Origin: Burkholderiales bacterium
Lineage (GTDB): Bacteria; Pseudomonadota; Gammaproteobacteria; Burkholderiales; SG8-39
Direction of reading: 5' to 3'
DNA: 64,000 nucleotides
Assembly: GCA_020848075.1 (NCBI GenBank)
Contig: JADLAV010000046.1
Span: 1-64,000, forward strand
The position numbers were made by a program, and so were the translations under genes. Below are positions 1 through 8,280 of this stretch, in pieces; the first letter of the stretch is position 1, and every line of letters starts with the position of its first letter. The notes below the pieces were generated by a model. It was given only the letters and a program-made list of their open reading frames with translations, ran no database searches and was not told where the DNA came from.

Positions 1-133
1 CGATCTACGCAGCAATGCAAATACACTTACATGCCTACATTGAACACCACCACGGAATCTATCCTCTTGATTCAAGAGCCTTATCTACTCAAAACCGACG
101 AGGTTAACGGAGGAACTTCGGATTAGCGCCCGG
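1..133. other. AT-richer intergenic edge with a short palindrome
   Basis: No gene is visible. The stretch is clearly more AT-rich than the genes beside it. It carries a perfect 7-bp inverted repeat around one central base (CTCTTGATTCAAGAG, 63-77). There is no T-run, so I do not call it a terminator; a protein-binding palindrome is possible. It lies downstream of the last exopolysaccharide gene on the minus strand. Confidence 0.3.
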
Positions 134-982
134 TCATCGTCGCACGATGGAAGTCGCGATCACCTTGAGGTAGGGCCAGACCCAGTACAAGAACCACAGC
201 GGCCCTGCGTGGCGCTGGGTGAGGACGCGCCACGATCGAATGGGCATCCCCTTCGGCTGCATCATCTTGCCGAGCCGCTGCCGAATGGGCATTCGGGGGT
301 CCTCGTACGTTCCTTGCGGCGAGTTCGTCGAGCACGTCCCAGCGTAGCCCGGCATGATCCAGATTCCGAAACCCGCCTTGCGGACCCGAAGCCCGTAATC
401 GACGTCGCCCATCGAGTGCGTGAAGCGGGGATCGAGGTTTCCGACGGTACGCGCGATCTTGTCCGGTATGAGAACGCAGTTTCCCCACATGCTTTCGCAC
501 TCGAGCGGAAAGTCCGCAGGCACGACCATCTTGAACGCCATCGGCCGCCAGCGCGCGGGCCGGATCACGCCGCCATAGGTCAGCTCTCCCGAGCCGGCGT
601 CCCGCGTGGAGCCGACGACGACCACGTCTGCGCCCTGCGCTCCCTTCAGCTCCCGCCAGGTCTTGAGCATGACAGGTAGCGCAGTCTGGTAGAGCATCGT
701 ATCGTCGTTGAGCCAGAGAAAAGCGTCGAAGCAGCCGTCCAGCGCGGCGGCGAACGCCTTGCGCATGCCGCCGTTCCAGTAAAGGCTGCCATCGCCCGGG
801 ATCAGGTGGACGTCCCTATGCCTCGCCGCGACCGCATCCGCCGTCCCGTCGCTGCTGCCGTCATCCGTGAGGAAGACCTCCAGCGCCACGTCGGGAGGCA
901 ATCTGCTCGCGGCGAGGGCGCCGAGACACGCCAGCGTCTTCTGCCGCCGGTTGTGGCACGTCATCAGAACGGCGATCTTCAC
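134..982 (-). CDS. Family 2 glycosyltransferase
   Basis: A 282-residue cytoplasmic, membrane-associated glycosyltransferase that probably adds a sugar to the lipid-linked exopolysaccharide repeat unit. The N-terminus has the GT-A nucleotide-binding pattern (VLMTCHNRR near residues 5-13, then TDDGSSDGT near 39-47), and a WLNDDT segment near residue 95 supplies the acidic metal-binding motif. The end of the protein is hydrophobic and aromatic (WFLYWVWPYLKV), suggesting membrane attachment. I chose the GTG start because its GTGA overlaps the TGA stop of the upstream polymerase gene, indicating translational coupling. A longer in-frame ORF exists upstream but has no family similarity. The sugar specificity cannot be read. 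Confidence 0.85.
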   Translation of the reverse strand: MKIAVLMTCHNRRQKTLACLGALAASRLPPDVALEVFLTDDGSSDGTADAVAARHRDVHLIPGDGSLYWNGGMRKAFAAALDGCFDAFLWLNDDTMLYQTALPVMLKTWRELKGAQGADVVVVGSTRDAGSGELTYGGVIRPARWRPMAFKMVVPADFPLECESMWGNCVLIPDKIARTVGNLDPRFTHSMGDVDYGLRVRKAGFGIWIMPGYAGTCSTNSPQGTYEDPRMPIRQRLGKMMQPKGMPIRSWRVLTQRHAGPLWFLYWVWPYLKVIATSIVRR

Positions 983-2370
983 CGGCGCGCCAGCCTGTTC
1001 GGCAATCCCACGGCAGGACCGGACCGCCCGCGGACGGCAAGGCTGAGCTTTCGCTTCGCCGCCTCGCGGGACAGTTTTCTCATCGCAGCAACGATGCTGA
1101 TCGCCAGCCCGAGCCAGATGGCCTGCTCGTAGGCAAACCGATAAGCGGCCATGTAAGCGAGCTGCGTCACCAGCAGGACGAACATCAGTCGCGGTGGCAG
1201 GAATAGCTTTCCGGAGACATCCGTGTCGGACAATAGTCGCCGCATGGTGAAGAAATAGACCGCGAGCAGGAGCCCAAGGCCGATCAGCCCGCCGCGAAGC
1301 AGCGTCTGGATGTAGAAATTGTGCGGATCCCAGGTTGCCTTCCACCTGACGTTCGGGAATTCGTAGCGCTCGTAGCCGCTCCCGAACGGTTTCCCGATCA
1401 CGTAGTCCGCGGGCGCCATCTGGGACAAGAGCTGCTTCCAGCCGTAGATGCGCCCGCCCGCCGTTCCTCGCTCGAGATCGGTCGCCGATGCGACCGACGT
1501 CGAGACGGCGTTCATGAGCGTGTCGAGCTTGCCGTAGGCCGTCAGTACGACCGCCGGGGCTCCGACGAGGAAAGCGGCGGCGACGGAGTACTGCGCGAGC
1601 TGCTTGCGAACCCTGCCCGGAAAGGCCACGTACATCGCAACCAGGCCAGCCGCGGCCGCGATCCAGACCGAGCGATGCTGCAGCACCACGATTGCTGCGA
1701 GCAGCACGGGTACCGAGAGCCAGACCCAACGTTTCGCAGCGCGCGTGGTCAGGATGTACGTGAGAATGAGAAAGCTGTCCACGAAGAACAGCGCAGCGTT
1801 CGAGGGGACAACCCGGTAATCCGCTTCCGGGCCCGTTCCTCTCCAGCTCGAGACGATGGGCAGATTCAGGTATTCGGCCACCCAGCGCAGGAGGGCCAGA
1901 CCGAGCAGGAGCGCAGTGAAGAAAAGCCAGGTCTTGATGATCTGCGTGACCCGGGCCTCGTCCAGCCGGAAGCTCGAGAAGTAGAGGACGGTCGTCCAAA
2001 CGTAAAAGTAGTTGCGAAAGTCGGTCCCCGCTGCCTTGCCGAAGTGCTGCAGTCCCAGCACAAACGACAGTGCAATGACGGCGCCGAAGAGCAGCCAGAC
2101 CGTTGAGCGGCCCGGGACGTCCTTGGCGAAAGCCGCGCGCGCGACCGCGACCGCGCTCAGGAAAGTGAACACCAGGTCGCCGGGATAGAGATAGATCCCC
2201 ACCCAGTAGCCGGGAAACTCGACGTACACGACTTCCATGAAGAACGTCGCAAGGACGAGCAGCAGGCCGAAAGTGATCCGGCTGTACGTGAACCACAGCA
2301 GGAACGGCAGCGCGATCGCGCACAGCGCCGCAAGAGGGAGGCCCGTCGAAAGCGTCAGCAAGGATTCCAT
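979..2370 (-). CDS. O-antigen polymerase/ligase-like membrane protein (Wzy/WaaL type)
   Basis: A 463-residue polytopic inner-membrane protein with about ten or more hydrophobic segments and a large soluble loop in the second half containing GGRIYGWKQLL and the Trp/His-rich stretch WDPHNFYIQTLLRGGLIG. That HNxxLxxLxxxGLxG pattern is typical of the Wzy_C/O-antigen ligase superfamily. In this locus it is the best candidate for the polymerase joining flipped repeat units on the periplasmic face. It lies 3 bp downstream of the GT4 gene and overlaps the GT2 gene by 4 bp, so it sits in the middle of a tight operon. Polymerase and ligase members cannot be separated by sequence alone. Confidence 0.8.
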   Translation of the reverse strand: MESLLTLSTGLPLAALCAIALPFLLWFTYSRITFGLLLVLATFFMEVVYVEFPGYWVGIYLYPGDLVFTFLSAVAVARAAFAKDVPGRSTVWLLFGAVIALSFVLGLQHFGKAAGTDFRNYFYVWTTVLYFSSFRLDEARVTQIIKTWLFFTALLLGLALLRWVAEYLNLPIVSSWRGTGPEADYRVVPSNAALFFVDSFLILTYILTTRAAKRWVWLSVPVLLAAIVVLQHRSVWIAAAAGLVAMYVAFPGRVRKQLAQYSVAAAFLVGAPAVVLTAYGKLDTLMNAVSTSVASATDLERGTAGGRIYGWKQLLSQMAPADYVIGKPFGSGYERYEFPNVRWKATWDPHNFYIQTLLRGGLIGLGLLLAVYFFTMRRLLSDTDVSGKLFLPPRLMFVLLVTQLAYMAAYRFAYEQAIWLGLAISIVAAMRKLSREAAKRKLSLAVRGRSGPAVGLPNRLARR

Positions 2371-2373
2371 GCG

Positions 2374-3642
2374 TTACTCCGATCGAACGGGCAGCTGCGC
2401 CGCGCGGCCGCGAGGTGTCTCCGGCGCAGGTACGCGCTCGTGAAGCGCCTGACCGTAGACGATTTCGTATTGCTGGGCGACGCTCTCGGCACTGAACACG
2501 TCGCGTGCGCGGAGCACCGCCTGGGTCGCGCATCCCGCGTAGTGCTCCGGCTCGTCCAATAGCTCGCGCATCGCCGAGCACAGGAGGGCCGGCCGGGTCA
2601 CGTCGGTCATGACCCCGGCCGCCCCGTTGCCGGTGATCCAGGGCATTGCACCGCTATGGATCCCGCCGACGATGGGCAGTCCGAGCGCCATCGCCTCCGT
2701 GACGATCATGCTTCCTGCCTCCTCGAGCGACGGATGCAGCAGCAAGTGCATGGATCGCAGCGCTTCCAGGAGCTCCTGGTGTGGCACCGCGCCATGGAAA
2801 CGTACGCCTTCGGTCAATCCCCGGCGTTCGGCCCACTGCGCAGCGGGCCCGCCCGGATCGTAATCGGTGCCGAGGACATGCAGTTCGGCACGAGGGATCT
2901 CCTTGCGGAGCATCCCGAATGCTGCGAGTCCTCCCTTGGGGTTCTTGAGGTCGATCCAGCCGTTCAGCACCATCGCGATGCGCGGCGCAATCGGATCCAC
3001 CTCGCGAGGCCGCTCGGGCGCCATGTCGAGCAAGGACGCGGGTAGCGGATTGGGCACGATCTCGATGGGCACCGAGGCCATGGACTTGACTTCATCCCGA
3101 AGATAAGGAGAGACGGCAGTCAGCCGGGTCGCGCGCCGCAGCACCGCTCGCGCCATGAGGTACCGCCCCAAGCGGTAGGCATTCTTGAAGAAGAGCAACA
3201 CTCTGAGCGGCGAGTCGTGGCAGGTGACGACGTAAGGCAATCCCGACGCCATTGCGGCAAGCGCCAGCTCGTAGGTCCAATGGGCGTGCACGATGTCGGG
3301 ACGATCGATCAGCATCGCCCGGCGCAGCATTCGCCGCTCCAGGCGGAAGAAGTCGAGGCTCCGACCGAGGTGCAGTCCGTTCGGCCTGAACGAGTGACGG
3401 CGGTACGGACAATAGTAGATCGAGAATCGCCGGTTCCGGACGATGACGGGCTCTCGCTGCGACGGCGGGATATCGTCGCTCAGCGTGTACACCGACACGT
3501 CGTGCCCGCGCTCCAGAAGCGCCGCGACGAGCGTCCCGAAGAACGGAGCACCCGGAAACCCCTTCGGCAGATTCGATGCATCACCGTCGAGCAACGAAGC
3601 GACGCTCTCGGTGGAAACGTAGCCAGCCACGCCGATCTTCAT
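2374..3642 (-). CDS. Family 4 glycosyltransferase
   Basis: A 422-residue GT-B fold glycosyltransferase. The N-terminal domain opens with MKIGVAGYVSTES and a glycine-rich acceptor loop (LPKGFPGAPFFGTLVAALLERGHDVSVYT). The C-terminal domain has the nucleotide-sugar binding region LLLHPSLEEAGSMIVTEA followed by MALGLPIVGG, with the E-x7-E type motif expected of GT4 enzymes. It probably adds a sugar to the growing undecaprenyl-linked unit on the cytoplasmic face. It lies 27 bp downstream of the carbamoyltransferase gene and 3 bp upstream of the polymerase gene. The donor sugar is unknown; GDP-linked sugars made by ManC/Gmd/Fcl are plausible. Confidence 0.85.
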   Translation of the reverse strand: MKIGVAGYVSTESVASLLDGDASNLPKGFPGAPFFGTLVAALLERGHDVSVYTLSDDIPPSQREPVIVRNRRFSIYYCPYRRHSFRPNGLHLGRSLDFFRLERRMLRRAMLIDRPDIVHAHWTYELALAAMASGLPYVVTCHDSPLRVLLFFKNAYRLGRYLMARAVLRRATRLTAVSPYLRDEVKSMASVPIEIVPNPLPASLLDMAPERPREVDPIAPRIAMVLNGWIDLKNPKGGLAAFGMLRKEIPRAELHVLGTDYDPGGPAAQWAERRGLTEGVRFHGAVPHQELLEALRSMHLLLHPSLEEAGSMIVTEAMALGLPIVGGIHSGAMPWITGNGAAGVMTDVTRPALLCSAMRELLDEPEHYAGCATQAVLRARDVFSAESVAQQYEIVYGQALHERVPAPETPRGRAAQLPVRSE

Positions 3643-3669
3643 GATGCGCGCATCTCGACTGTCATCCGA

Positions 3670-5397
3670 CTATGGGGCGCGCTTGGCGACGCCGGGCTTC
3701 ACCAGCCTGAAATTGCCCAGAAACAGGACGTCGAGCCCCGTGTCGAAGAAGCAGCGTATGGCTTCGCGCGGATGGCAGACGATCGGCTCCCCCTTGACGT
3801 TGAAGGAGGTGTTCAGCACGGCATGTTCGCCGGTGAGCTCGCCGAACGCCTTGATGAGCTCGTGGTACCTGGGATTCGTGTCCGCCCAGACCAGCTGCGG
3901 GCGGGCCGTGCCGTCCACGTGCACCACGGCGGGTATCTTGCTCCGCTGCTCGGGCGGCACGGCGAACGAGGTGATCATGAAGCGTTCATCGCGGCTCTGC
4001 ACGAGATAGTCGGACGCCCTCTCGCGCAGAATCGACGGACAGAATGGGCGAAACGCCTCGCGGTACTTGACACAGCGATTGATGAGATCCTTGTGTTCCG
4101 CTTTCAACGGACTCATCAGGATGGACCGATTGCCGAGCGCCCGCGGACCGGACTCCATGCGGCCCTGGAACCAGCCGATGATCCTGTTCTCGGAAAGGTA
4201 CCCGGCCGCGCTGCGCGACGGACTCTCATCGTATGCGTACTGCAGCCCGCGCTCGTCCAGGATGCGGCGTATCTCGTCGTTGGAGAATGCGGGCCCGAGA
4301 TAGGCATCGGGCAGCCGCTCGTGTCTTGCGGCGGGAGCATTCTCGTAGTAAGCGCAGAGCGCGGCGCCCGCGGCCAAGCCGGCGTCTCCGGGGTTCGGGT
4401 AGATCCATTGTGTGTCGAGCTCGCCCGTGTACCAGAGGTTCTGGTTCGCCTTGACGTTGAGGAAGGCGCCGCCTGCCGCGCAAAGATGCCGGGTGCCCAG
4501 GCGCTTGAGCCAGGGGAGGATGATCTCGTTTGCCTGCACCTCGAACACGCGTTGCGCCTCGGCAGCGAAGTCCTCCCGCCCCAGCTGCCCGGCGATCTTT
4601 TGCAGGGCGTACGCATCCGAGAAGTGATAGTGGTATGCAGAGTGGTCGAGCCATCGCCCCCCTCCGCGGTAATCGTGAGGCTGGACAAGCCCTCCCTCCC
4701 TGAACCTCGGGAAGAAGCCGTCGAGCGCGCCGGGACGCGGTGTCCCGTAAGGGGCCAGCCCCATGGTCTTCCACTCGTCGCTGCCGTGTCGCCAACCGAG
4801 CGCCTCGGTACAGTTCGAGTAGAACCACCCGAGGGAGGCCTCGCCGCCCCAGGACTTCACGTGCTTCAGGCGGTTCCCCTCGCCCTGCCAGATCCCGACC
4901 GCCGTATGGTCGCCGATGCCGTCCATGGTGACGACCAGCACTCGCTCGTCGTTGAGACCCGAGGTGTAGTACGCCGATCCGGCATGCGCCTTGTGGTGCT
5001 CCACGAGAACGAATTTGCACCCGGGCGCGACGGCGATGGGTTTCTGGTAGGCCGGCAGCGTTGTCTTTTCCTTCGCCGTCAACGAGCTATAGCTCAGAAC
5101 CGCCTGCTTGATCTTCGATTTCAGGCTGCGCCCTTCCTTGGGCAGCGCGCCTTGGGGGATGTCGATGAACACCGGGACTTCGGGATGCAAGTAGCGGCTC
5201 GGAATCGCGATCGCGTCGAGGTCGGTGGATTCGATCCCGGCATGATCCAGACAGAACTGGATCGCGTTGAGCGGAAACGAGCAGTCGTTCTTCACCCGCG
5301 TGAACCGCTCCTCCGCAGCGTCCGCAACGATTCTGCCGTCGACGATCAACGCCGCAGCCGAATCGTGACCTATCTGAATACCGAGGATCTTCTTCAT
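3670..5397 (-). CDS. NodU/CmcH-family carbamoyltransferase
   Basis: A 575-residue O-carbamoyltransferase that should transfer carbamoyl from carbamoyl phosphate to a sugar hydroxyl. The N-terminal ASKHA-type domain starts with ILGIQIGHDSAAALIVDGRI and EERFTRVKND, the usual family signature. The C-terminal YrdC-like domain has GRMESGPRALGNRSILMSP and FRPFCPSILRE, also diagnostic. Length matches the family (about 550-610). It sits between the flippase and the GT4 gene, so the likely product is a carbamoylated exopolysaccharide sugar. It could act on the nucleotide sugar, the lipid-linked unit or a small molecule; gene order favours the polysaccharide. Confidence 0.88.
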   Translation of the reverse strand: MKKILGIQIGHDSAAALIVDGRIVADAAEERFTRVKNDCSFPLNAIQFCLDHAGIESTDLDAIAIPSRYLHPEVPVFIDIPQGALPKEGRSLKSKIKQAVLSYSSLTAKEKTTLPAYQKPIAVAPGCKFVLVEHHKAHAGSAYYTSGLNDERVLVVTMDGIGDHTAVGIWQGEGNRLKHVKSWGGEASLGWFYSNCTEALGWRHGSDEWKTMGLAPYGTPRPGALDGFFPRFREGGLVQPHDYRGGGRWLDHSAYHYHFSDAYALQKIAGQLGREDFAAEAQRVFEVQANEIILPWLKRLGTRHLCAAGGAFLNVKANQNLWYTGELDTQWIYPNPGDAGLAAGAALCAYYENAPAARHERLPDAYLGPAFSNDEIRRILDERGLQYAYDESPSRSAAGYLSENRIIGWFQGRMESGPRALGNRSILMSPLKAEHKDLINRCVKYREAFRPFCPSILRERASDYLVQSRDERFMITSFAVPPEQRSKIPAVVHVDGTARPQLVWADTNPRYHELIKAFGELTGEHAVLNTSFNVKGEPIVCHPREAIRCFFDTGLDVLFLGNFRLVKPGVAKRAP

Positions 5398-5478
5398 TTC
5401 ACTCTTCGATTGTTAATGAAAGCGTTGACGGTCCCCCGGCCGCTCCCGAACGCGCCCGACCGCGAGCACCGTGCGCTC

Positions 5479-7002
5479 CTACACGGCAAATCGCCGGCTC
5501 AGCCAGCCTTGCAGACGCCTTGGCGCACGGTTCAGGATCTCGCGCATCGGAACCGCGAGCTCCGCGGGAAAAATCATGCGAAAGAACAGCACGACGCAAA
5601 GGGGCAGGACCGCGGCGCCGAGCGCGACAGCCACCCCGAGGCGGTAAGCGGAGGCCAAGCCCGCATACTCCATTCCGGCGTTTGCGGCATAGAGCGTCGC
5701 GGCAGTCGCACATCCGACCACGATCCCCCCCCGAAGCATCGACAGCGCCTTGCTCAGACGCAATCCGATCAGCGTCGAGACTTTGCCCGTGATCCAGATG
5801 GCCCTGACCAGGTACACCAGCCAGACGCTCCATGCCACCGCGATCGCGGAAATCCTGCTCGCGATCAGAAGCACGAGAATCAACAGGACCACGACCCAGC
5901 CCGTCACATGAATCTCGCGCCCCACTTCGCCGCTTCCCCACAGGACGGGTCCGCCGACAGCCTGAACCGCATGCAGGGGCATGGCCAGGGCGAGCGGCAG
6001 GAGGAGCGGAATGGCCTCGCTCCACGCGCTGCCGTAGAGCGCGTCGATCGCCGTCGGAGCCAGCACGCCCAGTCCGAAAAACGTCGGCATGGTGACGACC
6101 GCAACGGCCCAGAGCAGCGTCAGATAGGCCTTGCGCAGCATCTCCCGGTCCTCCTGCGCCCGGGCGGTGAATGGCACGATCACCTGCTGCAGAGAAAAGA
6201 CGATGTGGTTGACCGGAGTGCGCACCAGACTGTAGGCGATCGAATACGCGCCCAGCGTCGTCGTGCCGAACGCACGCCCTACCATGAGATTGTCGAGATT
6301 CTCGACGCTCCAGTTCGCAAAGCTTGCGCCGACGGTGCGCAGGCCGAAGCCGGTGAGTGCAGCGGGGCCCGACCGCAGCCTCGGCGCAAGCTCATGACGC
6401 ACTCGCGCGTACTGGATGACGGAGGCGAGAAAGGTCTGGGACACCCAGGCCGCCACCAGGCTCCATTCGCCGGCGCCGAGCCATGCGCATGTCACCCCGA
6501 TCAGGAAGAACCCCACGAAGTAGCTCGAGACCTGGGCAACCTGGATCGTCTTGAAGTCCAGCCGACGCCGGAGCAGTCCCAGCGATACGGCGCCGCACGC
6601 CTGAAAGATCATGGCGAGCGTCATCCAGCGCAGCACCGCTGCGACCTGCGGGTTGCCGAATAGCGCCGCGACGAGATCGGCGCCGAGCAGGATGACCATC
6701 GACATGATCGCCGCGGCGAGCAGCACTCGCGTGAAGGCGGATCGAATATCGGTGGAGTCGATGCTTGGGGCCTGAATCAGGGCGGTTCCCAAGCCGAGCT
6801 CCGCCACGATGCCCGCGATCAGAATGACCAGCACCGCAGCGGTCACCACCCCGAACGCGGCGGGCCCCAGGAGCCGCGCCAGCACGATCTGCGACGCGAT
6901 CTGGAGAACCACGCGCGCCGCGACGCCGACGTAGCTCCATTTCAGCGCGCGCACGCTGTGCTTGATCAGCGAAAGGGAATCAGGCGAGTGACCGGAGCTC
7001 AT
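5479..7002 (-). CDS. Wzx/WzxC-type polysaccharide flippase
   Basis: A 507-residue polytopic inner-membrane protein of the MOP/polysaccharide-transporter superfamily. The N-terminal region (VRALKWSYVGVAARVVLQIASQIVLARLLGPAAFG) is the classic start of lipopolysaccharide/exopolysaccharide flippases of the WzxC subgroup. About 12-14 hydrophobic segments follow, and the protein ends in a basic tail (RAPRRLQGWLSRRFAV). It should flip undecaprenyl-linked repeat units to the periplasm for polymerisation. It is followed at 82 bp by the carbamoyltransferase gene and preceded by a 324-bp non-coding gap, so it may start its own transcript. Confidence 0.87.
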   Translation of the reverse strand: MSSGHSPDSLSLIKHSVRALKWSYVGVAARVVLQIASQIVLARLLGPAAFGVVTAAVLVILIAGIVAELGLGTALIQAPSIDSTDIRSAFTRVLLAAAIMSMVILLGADLVAALFGNPQVAAVLRWMTLAMIFQACGAVSLGLLRRRLDFKTIQVAQVSSYFVGFFLIGVTCAWLGAGEWSLVAAWVSQTFLASVIQYARVRHELAPRLRSGPAALTGFGLRTVGASFANWSVENLDNLMVGRAFGTTTLGAYSIAYSLVRTPVNHIVFSLQQVIVPFTARAQEDREMLRKAYLTLLWAVAVVTMPTFFGLGVLAPTAIDALYGSAWSEAIPLLLPLALAMPLHAVQAVGGPVLWGSGEVGREIHVTGWVVVLLILVLLIASRISAIAVAWSVWLVYLVRAIWITGKVSTLIGLRLSKALSMLRGGIVVGCATAATLYAANAGMEYAGLASAYRLGVAVALGAAVLPLCVVLFFRMIFPAELAVPMREILNRAPRRLQGWLSRRFAV

Positions 7003-7326
7003 CGAAGCGGATGCGAGTCGTCGCGGAACTCAGTGGTCGAGGCGGGGAGCGGGACACGCGGTGATCCGGCGCAGGCACGGGCCGGTGCGGCCCGCCGGCA
7101 GGTCGTTTCAAGACGTCCCGGGTGCGGACCGGCCGTCGCATGCAGGCGTTCCCGCCGCTGGCGCGCGGCTGATCCGGCCCTGGGCGCCTCGAGCACTTGC
7201 GCGTCGCACAGAGCCCGGGAACGTCCTCTCACGGCCTTGCCGCCCGCGCGGCAGGAACGTCCCACTTCACCCGAGGAACCTGCATCGTCTTCCGGAGCTG
7301 GTGCGCGACTGCGGTACCCGCCGTCG
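7003..7326. other. Non-coding gap between epsG and the flippase gene
   Basis: This 324-bp stretch holds only Arg-rich open frames without family character, of the kind produced by high GC content. It separates the export genes (epsE-F-G) from the assembly genes and probably contains the flippase promoter. I see no convincing -35/-10 pair, terminator or small gene. Confidence 0.35.
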
Positions 7327-8277
7327 TCAAAACTTGTTGAGCACGGTCCCGAGCACGCTCACCCCCGTCGGCGCGAGCTCGTCCTGGAGGCGAGTCGCGG
7401 CCTTCACGCGCGTATGGTTCTGTCTGACCACCATCAGGGCTGCGCGCGCGGCGCGGGCGATGAAGTGCACGTCCGCGCCGTCCACACCGGCCGGAGCATC
7501 GATGATGATGACGTGGAACGTGCCCTCGAGCTCATCCAGCAGTTCCTCGAACTGCGCCCGCAGCAGGAGCTCTTGGGGATTCGGAGGCAGCGGCCCCGCA
7601 GGAATGACCGACAGGCTGCGCAGCGCCGGGATGGACTGGATCGATTCGGGCTCTCCTCGCCCCGCGAGTATCTGGGAGAGGCCGCTCTGATTGCTCAGCT
7701 TGAAAAGCTTGTGCTGGCGCGGGTGGCGCATGTCAGCATCGATCAACACCGTGCGCGTGCCGAGCTGGGCGAACACCACCGCCAGGTTGGCGGCAAGGTA
7801 GCTCCGGCCGTCCCCGCGCCCCGGGCCGATCATGGCAATCGCCCGGCCGCCGCTTCCGACACTGAGCCATCGCAGCATCACCTGGGCCCGCAGCGCGCGC
7901 ATCGCTTCAACGCGAGCGTCGAATGGCCGGAACGCCGAGATGACCTCCGGGTCGATTCGCTCGTCGTCGTCGGGCAGGTAGGGATAGTCGAACTGGAGCG
8001 CGAGTGCGTGCGCGACATCGGCGTCGCCCACGAGTCCGAACTGAACCGCGGTCTCGCCGAAGCGCAGCTGCGTCCGGTGCTGGAGCTGTTGCACGCGCTC
8101 AGCCGATTCCGCCGTGAGCTTTCCTTCGCGTACCAGGATCGCCCCGAGCAGAGGGACGGTGGTTGCGCCGGGCCCAGCCTTGAACTGGGGAATCAGGCTC
8201 GGCCGCTTGGCCCGCTTGCTGCGCTTCGCGATTGCCCCGCCGACAGGGATCATGCTGCCTAGATTTTCGTGGTCCAC
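7327..8277 (-). CDS. epsG: EpsG-type tyrosine-kinase-like chain-length protein
   Basis: A 316-residue cytoplasmic P-loop protein of the bacterial tyrosine kinase/MinD-like family that partners the membrane chain-length protein EpsF. The N-terminal third resembles the GSPII_E-N-like region (GAILVREGKLTAESAERVQQLQ). The kinase domain has GPGRGDGRSYLAANLAVVF as a Walker A-like loop, LIDADMRHPRQHKLF as Walker A', and FHVIIIDAP as Walker B. The usual Walker A lysine is replaced by arginine (GDGRS), which I recall as a feature of the EpsG subfamily, and there is no C-terminal tyrosine cluster. It lies 3 bp downstream of epsF. EpsG is the closest named family. Confidence 0.83.
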   Translation of the reverse strand: MDHENLGSMIPVGGAIAKRSKRAKRPSLIPQFKAGPGATTVPLLGAILVREGKLTAESAERVQQLQHRTQLRFGETAVQFGLVGDADVAHALALQFDYPYLPDDDERIDPEVISAFRPFDARVEAMRALRAQVMLRWLSVGSGGRAIAMIGPGRGDGRSYLAANLAVVFAQLGTRTVLIDADMRHPRQHKLFKLSNQSGLSQILAGRGEPESIQSIPALRSLSVIPAGPLPPNPQELLLRAQFEELLDELEGTFHVIIIDAPAGVDGADVHFIARAARAALMVVRQNHTRVKAATRLQDELAPTGVSVLGTVLNKF

Positions 8278-8280
8278 TTT

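Noticed and set aside
3217..6663. A plus-strand open frame of 1148 codons
   Set aside because: It runs antisense across the glycosyltransferase, carbamoyltransferase and flippase genes. Its translation is rich in Arg, His, Gln and Pro and has no family motifs; it is a by-product of high GC codon use.
6999..7265. 88-codon minus-strand ORF between epsG and the flippase gene
   Set aside because: Arg/Ala-rich with no hydrophobic core, start context or family similarity.
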